Positions 29,022 through 37,571 of a DNA stretch of 63,600 nucleotides are shown piece by piece. Position numbers and translations under genes: made by a program. The DNA is from Albidovulum sp. (GTDB taxonomy: Bacteria; Pseudomonadota; Alphaproteobacteria; Rhodobacterales; Rhodobacteraceae), in the NCBI GenBank assembly GCA_030837825.1, contig JAUQYB010000042.1, positions 1-63,600 of the forward strand. The letters are read 5' to 3'. Under the pieces are notes generated by a model. The model was not told the origin of the DNA and did not search any database. It worked only from the letters and a program-made list of their open reading frames with translations. The stretch's first letter is position 1. Each line of letters opens with the position of its first letter.

Positions 29022-30023
29022 ATGACGGTGACGGTGGCGATCAACGGATTCGGGCGGATCGGCCGCAACGTGCTTCGGGCGATCATCGAATCCGGCCGCA
29101 AGGACATCGAGGTGGTCGCGATCAACGATCTCGGCCCGGTCGAGACCAACGCCCATCTTCTGCGCTTCGATTCCGTCCACGGCCGATTTCCGGCCGAGGT
29201 CAGGACGACCGAGACGACGATCGATGTCGGCCGCGGCCCGATCGAGGTGACGGCCATGCGCGACCCCGTCGAACTGCCCTGGGGCAATGTCGACGTGGTG
29301 ATGGAATGCACCGGCATCTTCACCGATCGCGACAAGGCTGCGGTGCACCTGGAAAACGGCGCGAGCCGTGTGCTCGTCTCGGCACCCTCGAAGGGCGCCG
29401 ACAAGACCATCGTCTTCGGCGTCAACCACAAGACGCTGACGAAGGACGACCTGGTGGTCTCGAACGCCTCCTGCACCACCAACTGCCTCTCGCCGGTTGC
29501 CCACGTGCTCGACGAGGCGATCGGCATCGCCAAGGGGTTCATGACGACGATCCACAGCTACACCGGCGACCAGCCCACGCTCGACACCTATCACAAGGAC
29601 CTCTACCGGGCGCGGGCGGCGGCGCTCAGCATGATCCCGACCTCGACCGGGGCGGCGAAGTCGGTGGGGCTGGTGCTGCCGCGGCTCGCCGGCAGGCTTG
29701 ACGGCGTGGCGATCCGGGTGCCGACGCCGAATGTCTCGGCCGTGGATTTCGTCTTCGAGGCGGCGCGTGACACCAGCGTCGAGGAGATCAACGCCGCGAT
29801 GCGGGCGGCCGCCGATGGCCCGCTCAAGGGCATCCTCGGCTGCACCGAGTTCAAGAACGTCTCAGCCGACTTCAACCACGATTCCCGCTCCGCCGTCTTC
29901 CACCTGGACCAGACAAGGGTCCTGGATGGGCGGATGGCCCGCATCCTCGCCTGGTATGACAACGAATGGGGCTTTTCCTGCCGCATGGCCGATGTCGCGG
30001 TGGAGGTGGGCCGGCACCTCTGA
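29022..30023 (+). CDS. gap: Type I glyceraldehyde-3-phosphate dehydrogenase, paralogue 2
   Basis: A protein of 333 residues. It has INGFGRIGRN, canonical AINDLGPVETN with the NAD-selecting Asp36, catalytic C151 in SNASCTTNC and the base His in IHSYTGDQ. This is the conventional NAD-dependent glycolytic enzyme, with substrate glyceraldehyde 3-phosphate and product 1,3-bisphosphoglycerate. AGGGAGGATTGCG precedes the ATG. It differs from paralogue 1 throughout the C-terminal half, so the duplication is old. A LacI-type operator candidate sits 22 bp upstream. Confidence 0.96.
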   Translation: MTVTVAINGFGRIGRNVLRAIIESGRKDIEVVAINDLGPVETNAHLLRFDSVHGRFPAEVRTTETTIDVGRGPIEVTAMRDPVELPWGNVDVVMECTGIFTDRDKAAVHLENGASRVLVSAPSKGADKTIVFGVNHKTLTKDDLVVSNASCTTNCLSPVAHVLDEAIGIAKGFMTTIHSYTGDQPTLDTYHKDLYRARAAALSMIPTSTGAAKSVGLVLPRLAGRLDGVAIRVPTPNVSAVDFVFEAARDTSVEEINAAMRAAADGPLKGILGCTEFKNVSADFNHDSRSAVFHLDQTRVLDGRMARILAWYDNEWGFSCRMADVAVEVGRHL

Positions 30024-30038
30024 CCGCCGGCGGCAGGT

Positions 30039-30533
30039 TCAGCGCGCGAACTTCGCCACCAGCGCCCGGTCGACCGCCGGGGTCACGAACCTCGACACGT
30101 CGCCGCCGAGCCGGGCGATCTCCTTGACGAGTTTGGAGGCGATCGCCTGGCGGCGGGCGTCGGCCATCAGGAACACGGTCTCGACGCTGTCGTCCATCGC
30201 GCGGTTCATCCCGACCATCTGGAATTCGTATTCGAAATCGGCCACCGCGCGCAGGCCGCGGATGATGATGCGCGCGCCGACGTCACGGGCGCAGTCGATC
30301 AGCAGGTTCTCGAACGGGTGGACGACGATCTCGCCGCCGGTGGCGGCGGCGATGGCCGCGCATTCCCTTTCCACCATCTCCACACGCTCCTCCAGGGCAA
30401 AGAGCGGCCCCTTGTCCCGGTTAATCGCCACGCCGATCACCAGACGATCGACAAGCAGCATCGCGCGCTTGATGATGTCGGAATGGCCGAGCGTGATCGG
30501 GTCGAACGTGCCGGGATAAAGGCCGATGCGCAT
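30039..30533 (-). CDS. coaD: Phosphopantetheine adenylyltransferase
   Basis: A protein of 164 residues, the usual length. The (H/T)xGH nucleotidyltransferase motif is in GLYPGTFDPITLGHSDIIKRA near 4-24. RGLRAVADFEYEFQM and NRAMDDSVETVFLM follow. It makes dephospho-CoA from 4'-phosphopantetheine and ATP, the penultimate step of CoA synthesis. The ATG at 30533 starts the conserved MRIGLYPGTFDP. It converges with gap-2 (15 bp between stops). Confidence 0.96.
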   Translation of the reverse strand: MRIGLYPGTFDPITLGHSDIIKRAMLLVDRLVIGVAINRDKGPLFALEERVEMVERECAAIAAATGGEIVVHPFENLLIDCARDVGARIIIRGLRAVADFEYEFQMVGMNRAMDDSVETVFLMADARRQAIASKLVKEIARLGGDVSRFVTPAVDRALVAKFAR

Positions 30534-30639
30534 GTCTGGTGGTCCTTCCGCCGGGTCCGCAGCGACACGCAACAATAGTGCGCGGCCGAATGCAAGGGCT
30601 TTCGCCGCAGTGCGGCGGGACGGTTTCGCGGAACCGCGG

Positions 30640-31074
30640 TCAGTTGCCCTTGATCATCCCCTCCAGCGCGTCCTTCTCCATCGCCAGTTCCGAGATCCGC
30701 GCGGCGACCACGTCTCCGATCGAGATGATGCCCACCATCTCGCCGCGATCCATGACCGGCATGTGGCGGAAGCGTCCGGCCGTCATCTTCTCCAGCACCG
30801 TGTCGGCGTTGTCGCCCGGCGCGCAGGAAATCAGGTTGCGCGTCATCAGCGCATCGACCTTCTCTTCGAGGCAGACCGATCCGCGCCGGCCCAGGTCGCG
30901 CACGATATCGCGTTCCGACAGGATGCCCTGGGGCGTCTTTCCGTCCGCCGACACCACGACCGCACCGATCCGGCGTTCGGCCAGAAGGCGGGCCGCGTCG
31001 GCGACGCTTGTGCCGGGGGGCACGGTGATCACCGCGGCAACGGGCTTCGAACGGATAATCTGGTGCACCTGCAT
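30640..31074 (-). CDS. Tandem CBS-domain protein
   Basis: A protein of 144 residues made of two CBS motifs (about 10-65 and 75-135). These include GILSERDIVRDLGRRG in the first and MPVMDRGEMVGIISIGDVV in the second. Such stand-alone CBS pairs bind adenine nucleotides and regulate partner proteins; the partner is unknown. GGGAG precedes the ATG at 31074. The 106-bp gap to coaD shows nothing else. Confidence 0.9.
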   Translation of the reverse strand: MQVHQIIRSKPVAAVITVPPGTSVADAARLLAERRIGAVVVSADGKTPQGILSERDIVRDLGRRGSVCLEEKVDALMTRNLISCAPGDNADTVLEKMTAGRFRHMPVMDRGEMVGIISIGDVVAARISELAMEKDALEGMIKGN

Positions 31075-31133
31075 GTCAATCTCCCGTAGCTGCGGCCCCT
31101 TCCCGCAACCGTCTTCCCTAACCCCCGGTTCTG

Positions 31134-32027
31134 TCAAGCAAAGCCTTCAAGCCGCACGAGTTCGCGCCGGACCCCCTGGGCCAGCAGTTCGGCAAAGCGG
31201 TTCAGCCGGTCCACCCGCCGGTCGTCGTCGTGGCGGATGAGGTAGAAGCTGCGGCTGAGCGACAGCGCCCCGGGCAGGACGCGCACCAGATCGGGCGCGG
31301 CGGGCAGCGAGAAGTCGTGGACGATCGCCACCCCAGCCCCGGCCCGCAGCCAGTTGAACTGCACCGAGACGGAGTTGGAGGCGAGCGTCACGACCTCGAC
31401 CCCGGTCTCGGCCAGATAGTCCAGTTCCTTGTCGAAGATCAGGTCGGGAATGTAGCCGATCATACGGTGCCCCCTGAGGTCGGCCAGCGTGCGGATCGGC
31501 GGGTGGCGGGCGAGATAGTCGCGCGAGGCAGCGAGGTGGAGGTGGTAGTCGGCGAGCCTTTGCACCGAAAGTCGGCCCGCGGCCGGGCGGCTGACCGTGA
31601 TCGCCATGTCGGCCTCGCGCTTCGAAAGGTTGAAGACCCGGGGCAGCGCGATGATCTGCACCTCGAGCCCCGGATTGTCGTCGCAGATCCGCGCGGTGAC
31701 CTGCGGCAGCAGGAAATTCGCCACCCCGTCCGGGGCGCCGATGCGGACCTGGCCGGAAAGCCGCCCGGGGTCGCCCCGCACCTCCTCGCCGGCGGCCGCA
31801 ACCGCCTGTTCGGCGCGGATCGCGTGGGCGAGAAGCCGCTGGCCCTCTTCGGTCAGCGCATAGCCCTGGGCCGAGCGCGCGAAAAGCCGCGCCGCCATCG
31901 CCTCCTCGAGCCGCGCCACCCGCCGGCCCACGGTGGCCGGATCGAGCTTGAGCACCCGCCCCGCGGCCGACAGGCTTTCCGCCCGCGCCACGGCAAGGAA
32001 GACGCGCAGATCATCCCAGTCCGTCAT
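31134..32027 (-). CDS. LysR-family transcriptional regulator
   Basis: A protein of 297 residues. The N-terminal helix-turn-helix is seen in FLAVARAESLSAAGRVLKLD and VGRRVARLEEAMAARLF, with the effector domain from about 90. It is divergent from mmsA with 102 bp between the starts, and a 17-bp dyad of LysR-box type lies in that gap. It therefore probably controls mmsA (valine/propionate catabolism) and itself. The effector is unknown. Confidence 0.93.
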   Translation of the reverse strand: MTDWDDLRVFLAVARAESLSAAGRVLKLDPATVGRRVARLEEAMAARLFARSAQGYALTEEGQRLLAHAIRAEQAVAAAGEEVRGDPGRLSGQVRIGAPDGVANFLLPQVTARICDDNPGLEVQIIALPRVFNLSKREADMAITVSRPAAGRLSVQRLADYHLHLAASRDYLARHPPIRTLADLRGHRMIGYIPDLIFDKELDYLAETGVEVVTLASNSVSVQFNWLRAGAGVAIVHDFSLPAAPDLVRVLPGALSLSRSFYLIRHDDDRRVDRLNRFAELLAQGVRRELVRLEGFA

Positions 32028-32038
32028 CGGCCCAACCT

Positions 32039-32061
32039 TTGCAGAAATGCAAAACGCATTT
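32039..32061. promoter_or_regulatory. LysR-box candidate between lysR and mmsA
   Basis: AAATGC-aaaac-GCATTT (32045-32061) is a perfect dyad with 6-bp arms, overlapped by TTGCA-gaaa-TGCAA (32039-32052). Divergent position and spacing suit a LysR-type regulator. Confidence 0.6.
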
Positions 32062-32129
32062 GAGAAACTGCCTCTTCTCCGGGCAATTTTGCAAGCCTAT
32101 CCTGCGTCCGACATGTTCAGGAGGAACCC

Positions 32130-33629
32130 ATGAAGGAACTGACGCACTGGATCAACGGCAAGCATGTGAAGGGCACCTCGGGCCGCTTCGCCGATGTCTA
32201 CAACCCGGCCACGGGCGAGGTGCAGGCGAAGGTCCCGCTGGCCACGGTGGCCGAGCTTGGCGCCGCCGTCGCCGCCGCCGCCGAGGCGCAGGCGAAATGG
32301 GGGGCGACCAACCCGCAGCGCCGCGCCCGGGTGATGATGAAATTCGCCGACCTGATCAACCGCGACATGGACAAGCTGGCCGAATGCGTCAGCCGCGAAC
32401 ACGGCAAGACCCTGCCGGACGGGCGCGGCGACGTGCAGCGCGGGCTTGAGGTGATCGAGGTCTGCATGGGCGCGCCGCACATGCTGAAGGGCGAATTCAC
32501 CAATGACGGCGGCCCCGGCATCGACCTTTATTCGATGCGCCAGCCCTTGGGCGTGGTCGCCGGGATCACCCCTTTCAACTTCCCGGCGATGATCCCCCTG
32601 TGGAAGATGGGCCCGGCGCTGTCGGCCGGCAACGCGATGATCCTCAAGCCCTCGGAACGCTGCCCCTCGACCTCGCTGATGCTGGCCGAACTGCTGAAGG
32701 AAGCCGGCCTGCCCGATGGCGTCTTGCAAGTCGTCAACGGCGACAAGGAGGTGGTGGACGCCATCCTTGACCACGAGGCGATCCAGGCGGTCGGCTTCGT
32801 CGGCTCGACCCCGATCGCGCAATACATCTACGGCCGCGCCGCCGCGAACGGCAAGCGCGCGCAGTGCTTCGGCGGCGCCAAGAACCACATGATCATCATG
32901 CCGGACGCCGATCTGGACAAGGCGGCCGACGCGCTGGTGGGCGCGGGCTTCGGCGCCGCGGGCGAACGCTGCATGGCGATTTCGGTGGCGGTGCCGGTCG
33001 GCGACAAGACCGCGGATGCGCTGATCGAACGGCTGGTGCCCAGGATCGAGAAGCTGAAAGTCGGCCCCTATACCGCCGGCGCGGATGTCGACTATGGCCC
33101 GCTGATCACCGCCCAGGCGATGGAGCGGGTGAAGGGCCTGATCAGCTCGGGCGTCGAACAGGGCGCGACGATCCTGACCGACGGGCGCGACTTCAGGCTT
33201 CAGGGCTATGAGAACGGCTTCTTCGTCGGCCCGACGCTTTTCGACAATGTCACCCCCGAGATGGAGATCTACCGCCAGGAAATCTTCGGCCCGGTGCTGA
33301 GCCAGGTGCGCGCGAAGACCTACGAAGAGGCGCTGAACCTGGTGATCGACAACCCCTATGGCAACGGCACCGCGATCTTCACCGCCGATGGCGACACCGC
33401 GCGCGACTTCGCCAACCGGGTGAACGTCGGCATGGTCGGCATCAACTTCCCGATCCCGGTGCCGCTCAGCTACCACAGCTTCGGCGGCTGGAAGAAATCG
33501 GCCTTCGGCGACCTGAACCAGTACGGGCCCGATGCCTTCCGCTTCTACACCAAGACCAAGACGGTGACGGCGCGCTGGTTCTCGGGCATCAAGGAAGGCG
33601 GCGAATTCGCCTTCAAGGCGATGGACTGA
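32130..33629 (+). CDS. mmsA: CoA-acylating methylmalonate-semialdehyde dehydrogenase
   Basis: A protein of 499 residues, the usual length. It has ALDH motifs GVVAGITPFNFPAMIPLW near 155 and GFVGSTPIAQYIY. The catalytic Cys281 is in AAGERCMAIS, the MmsA-specific form. It converts (methyl)malonate semialdehyde to propionyl-/acetyl-CoA, the end of valine breakdown. AGGAGGAACCC precedes the ATG. The rest of the pathway (acyl-CoA dehydrogenase, HIBYL-CoA hydrolase, mmsB) lies 1.75 kb downstream on the same strand, separated by two VPLPA-CTERM genes. A terminator follows directly. Confidence 0.95.
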   Translation: MKELTHWINGKHVKGTSGRFADVYNPATGEVQAKVPLATVAELGAAVAAAAEAQAKWGATNPQRRARVMMKFADLINRDMDKLAECVSREHGKTLPDGRGDVQRGLEVIEVCMGAPHMLKGEFTNDGGPGIDLYSMRQPLGVVAGITPFNFPAMIPLWKMGPALSAGNAMILKPSERCPSTSLMLAELLKEAGLPDGVLQVVNGDKEVVDAILDHEAIQAVGFVGSTPIAQYIYGRAAANGKRAQCFGGAKNHMIIMPDADLDKAADALVGAGFGAAGERCMAISVAVPVGDKTADALIERLVPRIEKLKVGPYTAGADVDYGPLITAQAMERVKGLISSGVEQGATILTDGRDFRLQGYENGFFVGPTLFDNVTPEMEIYRQEIFGPVLSQVRAKTYEEALNLVIDNPYGNGTAIFTADGDTARDFANRVNVGMVGINFPIPVPLSYHSFGGWKKSAFGDLNQYGPDAFRFYTKTKTVTARWFSGIKEGGEFAFKAMD

Positions 33630-33656
33630 TCGCCGGCCCGTTCGGAGCGGCACAGA

Positions 33657-33686
33657 GGGCCGGGGGCGGATCGTCCCCGGCCCTTT
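33657..33686 (+). terminator. Rho-independent terminator of mmsA
   Basis: Perfect 9-bp stem GGGCCGGGG / CCCCGGCCC (33657-33665, 33675-33683) followed by TTTCC. The U-run is short. Confidence 0.75.
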
Positions 33687-33755
33687 CCATTCGGCGACGG
33701 GCGGAAATGCAAAGGGAGGGCACGCGCCCTCCCCTCTGGTTCCCTGTCGCGGCGG

Positions 33756-34379
33756 TCAGCCGGCCCGGCGCCGCCGGCGGAGGACCGCCCTGGCGCCGCC
33801 AAGGGCGCCGAGCAGCACGAGGCCCGAGGCGGGCAGCGGCACCGGCGTCGGCGGCAGCGATTCCGAGACGAGTGTGGCCGTGGCCTGGATCGTGGCGCCG
33901 TTGCCCTGGCCCTGGGCAAGGCCGAAGAAGCCGCCGCTGAAGGTCGCGTTGCCGAGCGCGATCGACAGCAGGCCGCCATTGCCGAAGCTGAGCAGCGCCG
34001 GCCCGCCCCATGTCAGCGAGGCGTAGTGAATGAGAAAGGCGTTGTGACCGCGGGTAGTGCCCGTGGTGCTGCCCGCGGCGCCGATGCCGGCGAAGGAGAA
34101 GCCGGCCTGCAACGTGCTGGTCTGGGTGTTGTTGCCGCTCGCCGAAGCCTCGGCCGCCCAGATGTCAAAGAGGTCGAAGGTCACGCTCTGGCCGGCGGTG
34201 TCGAGGTCGAAGCTGAACGCGCCCGTCTGGGCGGAGGTCGCCATCACCAGCCCCGGCTCGCCGAACGAGGTGCCGCCGAGATTGAAGACGCCGTTGAACG
34301 TCGCCGCATTCGCAGCGGACGCGGCACCGGCAATGATGGCGGCAATCGCCGCTGTTCTGAGAAGATGCGTCATACCCAT
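33756..34379 (-). CDS. VPLPA-CTERM sorting-domain protein (paralogue of the next gene)
   Basis: A protein of 207 residues. The signal peptide ends near residue 26 (AANA-ATFNG). The body is Gly/Ala/Ser/Thr-rich beta-type sequence with a FDLFDIWAAE motif. The C-terminus is PVPLPASGLVLLGALGG followed by an Arg-rich tail (RRRRRAG), a complete VPLPA-CTERM signal (Pro motif, helix, basic tail) for exosortase processing. The start at 34379 was chosen for GGAAAGGG at 8 nt; a second ATG lies two codons in. It is a tandem paralogue of the upstream gene. No exosortase is in the window. Confidence 0.85.
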   Translation of the reverse strand: MGMTHLLRTAAIAAIIAGAASAANAATFNGVFNLGGTSFGEPGLVMATSAQTGAFSFDLDTAGQSVTFDLFDIWAAEASASGNNTQTSTLQAGFSFAGIGAAGSTTGTTRGHNAFLIHYASLTWGGPALLSFGNGGLLSIALGNATFSGGFFGLAQGQGNGATIQATATLVSESLPPTPVPLPASGLVLLGALGGARAVLRRRRRAG

Positions 34380-34524
34380 CGTGTTCACCCTTTCCTTCAC
34401 ACCCTGCGGCGCAGTCCCTTCCCGCCCAGACTGCCCGAGGGACAAGGCCGCATCGCGCAAGAAGTGGGGAAATTCTGCGGCGGAAAAGCCCGGAATCCCG
34501 AAACAATCCGGCCGGTTCCGGCGA

Positions 34525-35133
34525 TCAGCCCGCCCGGCGGCGTCGGCGGAGGACGGCCGCGGCACCACCAAGGGCGCCGAGCAGCGCGAGGCCCGAGGCA
34601 GGCAGCGGCACCGGCGCCGCGACCAGCGTCGCCGTCGCCCGGATCGTCGCGCCGTTGGCCTGGCCCTGCGAGAGCCCGCCCGTGCCGTGGCTGAAACTGG
34701 CGTTGTCGAGAACGAGCGAGAGGATGCCGCCGTTGCCGAAGGTCAGCACGACCGGCGCACCCCAGGCGATCGAGGCATGTTGTGTCGCGCCACCGTGGCC
34801 GGTGGTGGATCCCGTGGCGGAGCCGCTCGCTCCGATGCCGGAAAAGGTGAAGTCGGCGAGCAGGGAACTCGTCCGCGTGTTGTTGCCGTTCACCCGCCGC
34901 TCGGCCGCCCAGATGTCGAAGAGGTCGAAACTCACGCTCTGCCCAACCGTGTCGAGCTGGAAACCGACCGCGCCGGAGGTGGTGGATGTCGCCATGACGA
35001 GGCCCGGCTCCCGGAACGACGAGCCGCTCAGCGAGAAGACCCCGTTGAAGGTGGCGGCCTGCCCGGCGACCGACGATCCCGCAAGCGCAGCCGCCGACAG
35101 CAGGGCGGCCCCGGCAATGGAAGCCAAACGCAT
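34525..35133 (-). CDS. VPLPA-CTERM sorting-domain protein
   Basis: A protein of 202 residues. The signal peptide is about 1-26, and the same body plan as its neighbour is shared block by block (ATFNGVF, EPGLVMATS, GQSV-FDLFDIWAAE, QG-ANGATI-ATATLV). It ends PVPLPASGLALLGALGG plus RRRRRAG. Such proteins are exported, cut by an exosortase and often glycosylated or placed in the extracellular matrix. The biological role of this pair is unknown. GGGAGAGGTGAACAG precedes the ATG. Confidence 0.85.
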   Translation of the reverse strand: MRLASIAGAALLSAAALAGSSVAGQAATFNGVFSLSGSSFREPGLVMATSTTSGAVGFQLDTVGQSVSFDLFDIWAAERRVNGNNTRTSSLLADFTFSGIGASGSATGSTTGHGGATQHASIAWGAPVVLTFGNGGILSLVLDNASFSHGTGGLSQGQANGATIRATATLVAAPVPLPASGLALLGALGGAAAVLRRRRRAG

Positions 35134-35308
35134 CTGTTCACCTCTCCCGTTCCGTGACGGAACACCCTTCCCTCGCCGGGACTAGCCGCAGGACGTGGCG
35201 GAATTGGGGAAGGATGAAGGAGAGATCGGGAAGAGGTGCGCGCCAGCGATTCGCCGTCCCGGCGGGCGCTTGCCCGCAGCGGGGCTTGCAAAAGTCTCGC
35301 AACAGTTG

Positions 35309-35330
35309 GAATTTAACGTGCGTTCAATTC
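35309..35330. promoter_or_regulatory. Near-perfect 22-bp dyad upstream of the valine-catabolic operon
   Basis: Arms GAATTTAACG and CGTTCAATTC flank TG; nine of ten positions pair. It lies 50 bp before the acyl-CoA dehydrogenase start. Length and symmetry resemble TetR-family operators of acyl-CoA catabolic genes. Confidence 0.6.
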
Positions 35331-35379
35331 GCCGGGCAACAGGCCCGGGATCGACGGGCAGGGGCGACGGGGGGAACCG

Positions 35380-36525
35380 ATGGATTTCGCACTTTCCGGG
35401 GAACAGCAGGCCGTCTTCGACATGGCCAGGGCCTTCGGCGCCGAGCACATCGCGCCCCATGCCCGCGACTGGGAACGGCAGGGAACGATTCCGAAGGCGC
35501 TCTGGCCCAAGGTGGCGGAGCTTGGCCTCGGCGGCCTCTACGTCGGCGAGGAGCACGGCGGATCGGGACTGTCCCGGCTCGACGCGACGCTGGTGTTCGA
35601 GGCGCTGGCGATGGCCTGCCCCGCCGTCGGCTCGTTCCTGTCGATCCACAACATGTGCGGCGGCATGATCGACCGCTTCGGCTCGGCCGAGACGAAGGCG
35701 CGCTGGCTGCCGCCGCTCTGCACGATGGAGAAGTTCTTCTCCTACTGCCTGACCGAGCCGGGCTCGGGCTCCGACGCCGCCGCGCTGAGGACAAGGGCCG
35801 AGCGCACCAACGCGGGCTGGAAGCTCAACGGCAGCAAGGCCTTCATCTCGGGCGGGGGCTATTCGGACGTCTACGTGACGATGGTGCGCACCGGCGAGGA
35901 CGGGCCGAAGGGGATTTCCACCGTGATCGTCGAGGACGGCACGCCGGGCCTGAGTTTCGGCGGGCTCGAGGACAAGATGGGCTGGCGCGCCCAGCCCACC
36001 GCGCAGGTGCAGTTCGACGATTGCCTCGTGCCGCACGAGAACCTTCTGGGCGAGGAGGGCAAGGGCTTCGCCTATGCGATGGCCGGGCTCGACGGCGGGC
36101 GGCTCAACCTCGCGGCCTCGGCCCTAGGCGGCGCACAGGCGGCGCTCGATGCGACGCTTCTCTACATGGGCGAGCGCAAGGCCTTCGGACGCACGATCGA
36201 TCAGTTCCAGGCCTTGCAGTTCAAGGTGGCCGAGCTGGAGGTGAAGCTGCAATCGGCGCGGACCTTCCTGCGCCAGGCGGCCTGGAAGCTCGACGCCAAA
36301 GCGCCGGACGCGACGAAGTTCTGCGCGATGGCGAAGATGCTGGTGACCGATAACGCCTTCGACGTCGCCAACCAGTGCCTGCAACTGCACGGCGGCTACG
36401 GCTACCTTGCCGACTACGGGGTGGAGAAGATCGTCCGCGACCTGCGCGTGCACCAGATCCTCGAAGGCACCAACGAGATCATGCGGCTGATCACCGCACG
36501 CGCGCTTCTGGCCGAGAGGGGCTGA
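35380..36525 (+). CDS. Acyl-CoA dehydrogenase, probably isobutyryl-CoA dehydrogenase
   Basis: A protein of 381 residues with the full ACAD fold: YCLTEPGSGSDAAALRTRA (FAD/substrate), SFGGLEDKMGWRAQPTAQVQ, and a C-terminal catalytic Glu (E362) in ILEGTNEIMRLITARALL. The arrangement before a 3-hydroxyisobutyryl-CoA hydrolase and mmsB makes isobutyryl-CoA (valine pathway) the likely substrate. The start follows a G-rich GGGGGGAACCG. The stop overlaps the next ATG (TGATGG). A short-chain substrate is inferred from the operon. Confidence 0.9.
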   Translation: MDFALSGEQQAVFDMARAFGAEHIAPHARDWERQGTIPKALWPKVAELGLGGLYVGEEHGGSGLSRLDATLVFEALAMACPAVGSFLSIHNMCGGMIDRFGSAETKARWLPPLCTMEKFFSYCLTEPGSGSDAAALRTRAERTNAGWKLNGSKAFISGGGYSDVYVTMVRTGEDGPKGISTVIVEDGTPGLSFGGLEDKMGWRAQPTAQVQFDDCLVPHENLLGEEGKGFAYAMAGLDGGRLNLAASALGGAQAALDATLLYMGERKAFGRTIDQFQALQFKVAELEVKLQSARTFLRQAAWKLDAKAPDATKFCAMAKMLVTDNAFDVANQCLQLHGGYGYLADYGVEKIVRDLRVHQILEGTNEIMRLITARALLAERG

Positions 36526-37571
36526 TGGCTGACGTCCTGATCCGAAGGGAAGGCCGCGCCGGGCGGATCACTCTGAACCGCCCGGCAGCGCTGAACGCGC
36601 TGACCTACGCGATGTGCCTTGAGATCGACCGGGCGCTGATCGCCTGGGCCGACGACCCGGAGGTGGCGCTGGTCGTGATCGACGCCGAGGGCGAGCGCGC
36701 CTTCTGCGCGGGCGGCGACATCGCCGAGATGTATGCCACCGGCATCCGCGGCGACTTCGGCTACGGCCGCCGTTTCTGGGCCGACGAATACCGGATGAAC
36801 GCGCGGATCGCGGAATACCCCAAGCCCGTGGTCAGCTTCCTGCAAGGCTTCACGATGGGCGGCGGCGTCGGCGTGGGCTGCCACGGCAGCCACCGGATCG
36901 TCGGCGAAAGCTCGCAGGTGGCGATGCCGGAATGCGGCATCGGCCTCGTGCCGGACGTCGGCGGCAGCTTCCTTCTGGCAACCGCGCCCGGGCGCTTCGG
37001 CGAATACCTCGGCACGACGGGTGCGCGGATGGGGCCGGCCGATGCGATCCTCGCGGGCTTCGCCGACCGTTTCGTGCCGGAGACCGACTGGCCGGCGCTC
37101 AAGGCCCGGCTGGTCGGGACGGGCGATGCCGGCGCCGTGGAGGCGGCGGCGCGGGAGGCCCCTCAGGGCCGGCTTGCCACGCTCCGCCCTGAGGTGGATG
37201 CGCTCTTCGCCGGCGCGACGCTGGCCGACATCGCCGGCACGTTGAAGGCCACCGAGACCGCTTTCGCGGCGGATGCGCTGAAGGCGCTTGGCCGGGCATC
37301 GCCGCTCTCGGCCGCCTGCACCGTCGAGATGATCCGCCGTTTGCGCGCCGGGCCGACGATGCGGCGCGCGCTGGCGATGGAATACCGCTTCACCTTCAGG
37401 TCGATGGAACATGCCGATTTCATCGAGGGCATCCGCGCGGCGATCATCGACAAGGACCGCAGCCCGCGCTGGCGCCATGCCGGGCCGGGGACGGTGCCGG
37501 CGGAGGATGTGGAACGGATGCTGGCGCCCCTGGGGGCGGAAGACCTGACATTCGGGGAGGAGAGACCATGA
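36525..37571 (+). CDS. 3-hydroxyisobutyryl-CoA hydrolase (enoyl-CoA hydratase family)
   Basis: A protein of 348 residues, longer than simple enoyl-CoA hydratases and matching HIBYL-CoA hydrolase. The oxyanion motifs are CAGGDIAEMYATG near 63 and FLQGFTMGGGVGVGCHGSHRI. PECGIGLVPDVGGSFLLA carries the hydrolase-specific Asp in place of a hydratase Glu. It frees 3-hydroxyisobutyrate from CoA in valine degradation. It is coupled to both neighbours by overlapping stop/start codons. Confidence 0.9.
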   Translation: MADVLIRREGRAGRITLNRPAALNALTYAMCLEIDRALIAWADDPEVALVVIDAEGERAFCAGGDIAEMYATGIRGDFGYGRRFWADEYRMNARIAEYPKPVVSFLQGFTMGGGVGVGCHGSHRIVGESSQVAMPECGIGLVPDVGGSFLLATAPGRFGEYLGTTGARMGPADAILAGFADRFVPETDWPALKARLVGTGDAGAVEAAAREAPQGRLATLRPEVDALFAGATLADIAGTLKATETAFAADALKALGRASPLSAACTVEMIRRLRAGPTMRRALAMEYRFTFRSMEHADFIEGIRAAIIDKDRSPRWRHAGPGTVPAEDVERMLAPLGAEDLTFGEERP

